Assembly (NCBI RefSeq): GCF_021029445.1
Contig: NZ_CP072610.1
Coordinates: 2,232,001 to 2,296,000, forward strand
From: Pseudomonas wenzhouensis
GTDB taxonomy: Bacteria; Pseudomonadota; Gammaproteobacteria; Pseudomonadales; Pseudomonadaceae
DNA length: 64,000 nucleotides
Direction of reading: 5' to 3'
Part shown: piece by piece, positions 61,380 to 64,000 of the stretch
Layout of the letters: every line of letters starts with the position of its first letter
Numbering within the stretch: the stretch's first letter is position 1
Translations under genes and position numbers: made by a program
The notes under the pieces: generated by a model
The model's input: only the letters and a program-made list of their open reading frames with translations
Told to the model about the DNA's origin: nothing
The model's database searches: none

Positions 61380-61970
61380 TTGAACAAAGCTCAAGCCCTG
61401 CCAACGCGCTACGACCCCCGCGAGCTCACCGATGAGGAGCTGGTGACGCGTGCCCATGACGAGCTGTTTCATATCACCCGTGCGTATGAAGAGCTGATGC
61501 GGCGTTACCAGCGAACATTATTTAACGTTTGCGCACGTTACTTGGGGAACGACAGGGACGCTGATGATGTCTGTCAGGAGGTGATGCTCAAGGTTCTCTA
61601 TGGCCTGAAGAACTTTGAGGGTAAGTCCAAGTTCAAGACTTGGCTCTACAGCATTACCTATAACGAATGCATTACCCAATATCGAAAAGAGCGGCGCAAG
61701 CGTCGATTGATTGACGCCTTGAGTTTGGATCCGCTCGAAGAGGCTTCCGACGAAAAAACACCCAAAGTCGAGGAGCGTGGCGGTCTGGATCGCTGGTTGG
61801 TGCACGTCAACCCGATAGACCGTGAAATTCTGGTGCTACGTTTTGTCGCAGAGCTCGAGTTTCAAGAGATTGCCGACATCATGCACATGGGCTTGAGCGC
61901 AACGAAAATGCGCTACAAGCGCGCTTTGGATCGGTTGCGGGACAAATTTTCGGAAACTTCTGAAACTTAG
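61380..61970 (+). CDS. sigX: ECF sigma factor SigX
   Basis: This 196-residue ECF sigma factor has region 2 (YEELMRRYQRTLFNVCARYLGNDRDADDVCQEVMLKV and FKTWLYSITYNECITQYRKERRKRRLIDAL in segments) and region 4 (VNPIDREILVLRFVAELEFQEIADIMHMGLSATKMRYKRALDRLR). It is nearly the same as P. aeruginosa SigX, which drives oprF and lipid genes. No anti-sigma gene follows. TTG start at 61380, without a clear ribosome site. Confidence 0.97.
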   Translation: MNKAQALPTRYDPRELTDEELVTRAHDELFHITRAYEELMRRYQRTLFNVCARYLGNDRDADDVCQEVMLKVLYGLKNFEGKSKFKTWLYSITYNECITQYRKERRKRRLIDALSLDPLEEASDEKTPKVEERGGLDRWLVHVNPIDREILVLRFVAELEFQEIADIMHMGLSATKMRYKRALDRLRDKFSETSET

Positions 61971-62008
61971 TTCAGCTTCCAGACCACTAAGGGAATGGCG
62001 AAACCTGA

Positions 62009-62014
62009 TAAAAT
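62009..62014 (+). promoter_or_regulatory. -10 element of oprF
   Basis: TAAAAT, extended by TGA just before it, lies 65 bp before the oprF ATG. I see no matching sigma-70 -35. SigX may supply recognition through the GGGAATGGCGAAAC stretch upstream. Confidence 0.4.
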
Positions 62015-62078
62015 CGCCGCCAAGTTGCCGACTGAAGTTCACGGCAACTTATTAACCACCAAGATGGGGATTTAACGG

Positions 62079-63059
62079 ATGAAAGTAAAAAACACCTTGG
62101 GCGTAGTCATTGGCTCTCTGGTTGCCGCAACCTCCTTTGGCGCGCTGGCGCAAGGTCAAGGCGCTGTCGAGGTGGAAGGCTTCGTCAATCGCTATTTCAC
62201 CGACTCGCAGCGTGATTTCGCACACGACGAAGGCAACCTGTTCGGCGGCAGCATCGGTTACTACCTGACCGATGATGTCGAGCTGGCACTGTCCTACGGT
62301 GAGTACCACGACCTGCGTGGCGAAGGCTCTCGCGGCAGCAAGGACATCAAAGGCAACCTGACCGACCTGAAGGCCATCTACCACTTCGGTCAGCCGGGTG
62401 TTGGTCTGCGTCCGTACGTCTCTGCCGGTTTCGGCCATCAGAGCATCGGCGACGCCAACGGTGGTGGTCGTAACCACTCCACCCTGGCCATCGCTGGCGC
62501 TGGTGCCAAGTACTACTTCACCGAAATGTTCTACGCCCGTGCCGGCGTTGACGCGCTGTACAACATCGACCAGGGCGACACCGAGTGGCAAGCCGGCGTC
62601 GGTGTCGGTCTGAACTTCGGTGGCGGCAGCAAGCCTGCTCCGGCTCCGGTCGTGGCTGCTGCACCCGAGCCGATGCCCGAGCCTGCTCCGGAGCCGGCTC
62701 TGGAAACCGTTCGCGTTGAGCTGGACGTCAAGTTCGACTTCGACAAGGATCGCGTCAAAGAAGAAAGCTACGGTGACATCAAGAACCTGGCTGACTTCAT
62801 GAACCAGTACCCGCAGACCACCACCACCGTTGAAGGTCACACCGACTCCGTCGGTTCTGACGCCTACAACCAGGGTCTGTCCGAGCGTCGTGCCAACGCC
62901 GTGCGTAACGTGCTGGTCAACCAGTACGGTGTCGATGGCAACCGTGTGACCGCTGTTGGTTACGGCGAAACCCGTCCGGTAGCTGACAACGCCACCGACT
63001 CCGGTCGCGCCATCAACCGTCGCGTTGAAGCTGAAGTAGAAGCCCAGATCCAGCAGTAA
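62079..63059 (+). CDS. oprF: Major porin OprF
   Basis: This 326-residue protein has a signal peptide cut after GALA and an N-terminal eight-stranded barrel (residues 27-180). A Pro/Ala-rich linker (about 186-210, APEPMPEPAPEPALE) follows, then a C-terminal OmpA-like peptidoglycan-binding domain (VKFDFDKDRV; VEGHTDSVGSDAYNQGLSERRANAVRNVL in segments). There is no cysteine at all: the Cys-rich loop present in P. aeruginosa OprF is missing. Pore, adhesin and wall anchor. Confidence 0.98.
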   Translation: MKVKNTLGVVIGSLVAATSFGALAQGQGAVEVEGFVNRYFTDSQRDFAHDEGNLFGGSIGYYLTDDVELALSYGEYHDLRGEGSRGSKDIKGNLTDLKAIYHFGQPGVGLRPYVSAGFGHQSIGDANGGGRNHSTLAIAGAGAKYYFTEMFYARAGVDALYNIDQGDTEWQAGVGVGLNFGGGSKPAPAPVVAAAPEPMPEPAPEPALETVRVELDVKFDFDKDRVKEESYGDIKNLADFMNQYPQTTTTVEGHTDSVGSDAYNQGLSERRANAVRNVLVNQYGVDGNRVTAVGYGETRPVADNATDSGRAINRRVEAEVEAQIQQ

Positions 63060-63080
63060 TGCTTCTGGTGCTGTAAACAG

Positions 63081-63109
63081 AAACCCGGCCTCGGCCGGGT
63101 TTCTTTTTT
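63081..63109 (+). terminator. Terminator of oprF
   Basis: AAACCCGGCC/GGCCGGGTTT is a perfect 10-bp stem with a 2-base loop and is followed by C and six Ts. Confidence 0.92.
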
Positions 63110-63204
63110 CTGGGATAAAAGCACGCAATGGGCAATGCCAGCCCATACCGCATCGTGTTGGAGCTGCGCCTCGCAGCGAATCGCAGGCAATGACTGCGTA
63201 GCGC

Positions 63205-63948
63205 TCAGGCATGCAGACGCTGGGGCATGCTGAGCCAGCTGCTGGCGCGGGCGACTTCGCCGATCACCAGAATGGCCGGGCTCTTCAGGGCGAATGCTGC
63301 CGCGTCATCCTGCATGACCGCGAGGCTGCTGCGGCATTCGCGCTGCTGTGGCAGCGAGGCATTCTCGATCATCGCCACCGGCATTTCGCCACTCATGCCA
63401 CCGGCGAGCAGGCCGTCGCGAATATCCGCCAGTTTGGCGACACCCATATAGACCACCAAGGTTGTGCCGCTCTGCGCCAGTGCCGCCCAGTTCAGGCTGC
63501 TGTCGTCCTGGGTGTGGGCGGTGACCAGGGTCACGCCACGGGCCACGCCGCGCAGTGTCAGGGGGATGCCGCAGTGGGTGGCACCAGCCAGCCCGGCAGT
63601 GATGCCGTTGACCAGCTCCACCTCGATGCCATGCTCGTTGAGCCAGTCGGCTTCCTCGCTGCCACGCCCGAAGATGCATGGGTCGCCGCCTTTCAGGCGC
63701 ACCACGCACTTGCCCTGCCGTGCGTAGCGCAGCATCAGGCGATGTATGAAGGCCTGCGGTGTAGAGCGACAACCGCCGCGCTTGCCCACCGAGACGATGC
63801 GTGCGCCGGGGCAGTGCTCCAGTACGGCCGGGTTGACCAGATCGTCGATCATCACCACATCGGCCTGATTCAGCGCCTTGACCGCCTTGAGAGTCAGCAG
63901 CTCGGGATCACCAGGGCCAGCACCGACCAGCCAGACTTTTGCGCTCAT
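63205..63948 (-). CDS. cobA: Uroporphyrinogen-III C-methyltransferase
   Basis: This 247-residue SUMT has VWLVGAGPGDPELLTLKA, DDLVNPAVLEHCPGA, VVRLKGGDPCIFGRGSEE and GITAGLAGATHCGIPLTLRG. It methylates uroporphyrinogen III twice to precorrin-2, for siroheme and cobalamin. It stands alone here, without the CysG dehydrogenase part; in P. aeruginosa the cobA next to oprF belongs to the nitrite-assimilation region (from memory). ATG 63948 with GAGGTGG upstream is used rather than three codons earlier. Confidence 0.95.
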   Translation of the reverse strand: MSAKVWLVGAGPGDPELLTLKAVKALNQADVVMIDDLVNPAVLEHCPGARIVSVGKRGGCRSTPQAFIHRLMLRYARQGKCVVRLKGGDPCIFGRGSEEADWLNEHGIEVELVNGITAGLAGATHCGIPLTLRGVARGVTLVTAHTQDDSSLNWAALAQSGTTLVVYMGVAKLADIRDGLLAGGMSGEMPVAMIENASLPQQRECRSSLAVMQDDAAAFALKSPAILVIGEVARASSWLSMPQRLHA

Positions 63949-64000
63949 GTTCACCACCTCTCTCGTGTCAAGTGCCGGCGTTTGCCGCTGGTTCCCACGC

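Overview
The window is chromosomal DNA from a Pseudomonas, most likely of the P. mendocina / P. oleovorans / P. pseudoalcaligenes side of the P. aeruginosa lineage (inference). The evidence is GC-rich sequence, the lipoprotein OprI, the liu leucine-catabolism operon, and two gene orders that I recall from P. aeruginosa PAO1: greB - ABC permease - ABC ATPase - tesA - L,D-transpeptidase - oprI, and ppsR/ppsA - hydrolase - rraA - cmaX - crfX - cmpX - sigX - oprF - cobA. It is mostly core genome. I see no rRNA, tRNA, CRISPR array or prophage. The one clear mobile element is an IS110-family insertion.

Layout. 0-5 kb: the end of a LysR regulator, ppiC, a PilT/PilU-type ATPase, a periplasmic binding protein, and a PAS-GGDEF protein overlapping an RsbQ-like hydrolase. 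5-19 kb: leucine catabolism on the minus strand (liuR-A-B-C-D, then liuE and acetoacetyl-CoA synthetase). It faces a divergent SDR - thiolase - acyl-CoA dehydrogenase operon across a perfect LiuR-type palindrome. An IS110 element of about 1.17 kb sits between liuD and liuE. 19-26 kb: a TonB receptor diverging from a gluconate locus (gluconokinase fused to a TRAP small permease, TRAP large permease, TRAP binding protein, LacI-type regulator). 26-33 kb: a small methyltransferase-like ORF with a structured leader, greB, the ABC pair, tesA, L,D-transpeptidase and oprI. 33-47 kb: GntP permease, GNAT, DAHP synthase, PilZ, thioredoxin-like, PanE-like, 5'-nucleotidase, Usp, cysB, a CysH-like protein, thrH, pabB, and a three-gene set of ATP-grasp ligase, membrane inactive transglutaminase and retropepsin-like protease. 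47-54 kb: the methylcitrate operon (GntR-type regulator, prpB, prpC, acnD, prpF, no prpD). 54-64 kb: ppsR, ppsA and the sigX-oprF envelope-stress block ending at cobA.

How the genes work together. The liu genes convert isovaleryl-CoA to acetoacetate and acetyl-CoA, and acetoacetyl-CoA synthetase reactivates the acetoacetate. The prp genes consume propionyl-CoA from odd-chain or branched substrates. PpsA, controlled by PpsR, returns pyruvate to gluconeogenesis. The gluconate locus imports and phosphorylates gluconate. SigX, CmpX and OprF form an envelope module.

The most interesting reading is the IS110 element. Its noncoding left end folds into a three-part bridge RNA, and all four expected guide segments can be matched to the element's own ends and to the insertion site around a shared CT core. 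Next are the GntK-DctQ fusion, which carries a second copy of the promoter operator inside its linker, and the RsbQ-hydrolase/diguanylate-cyclase pair.
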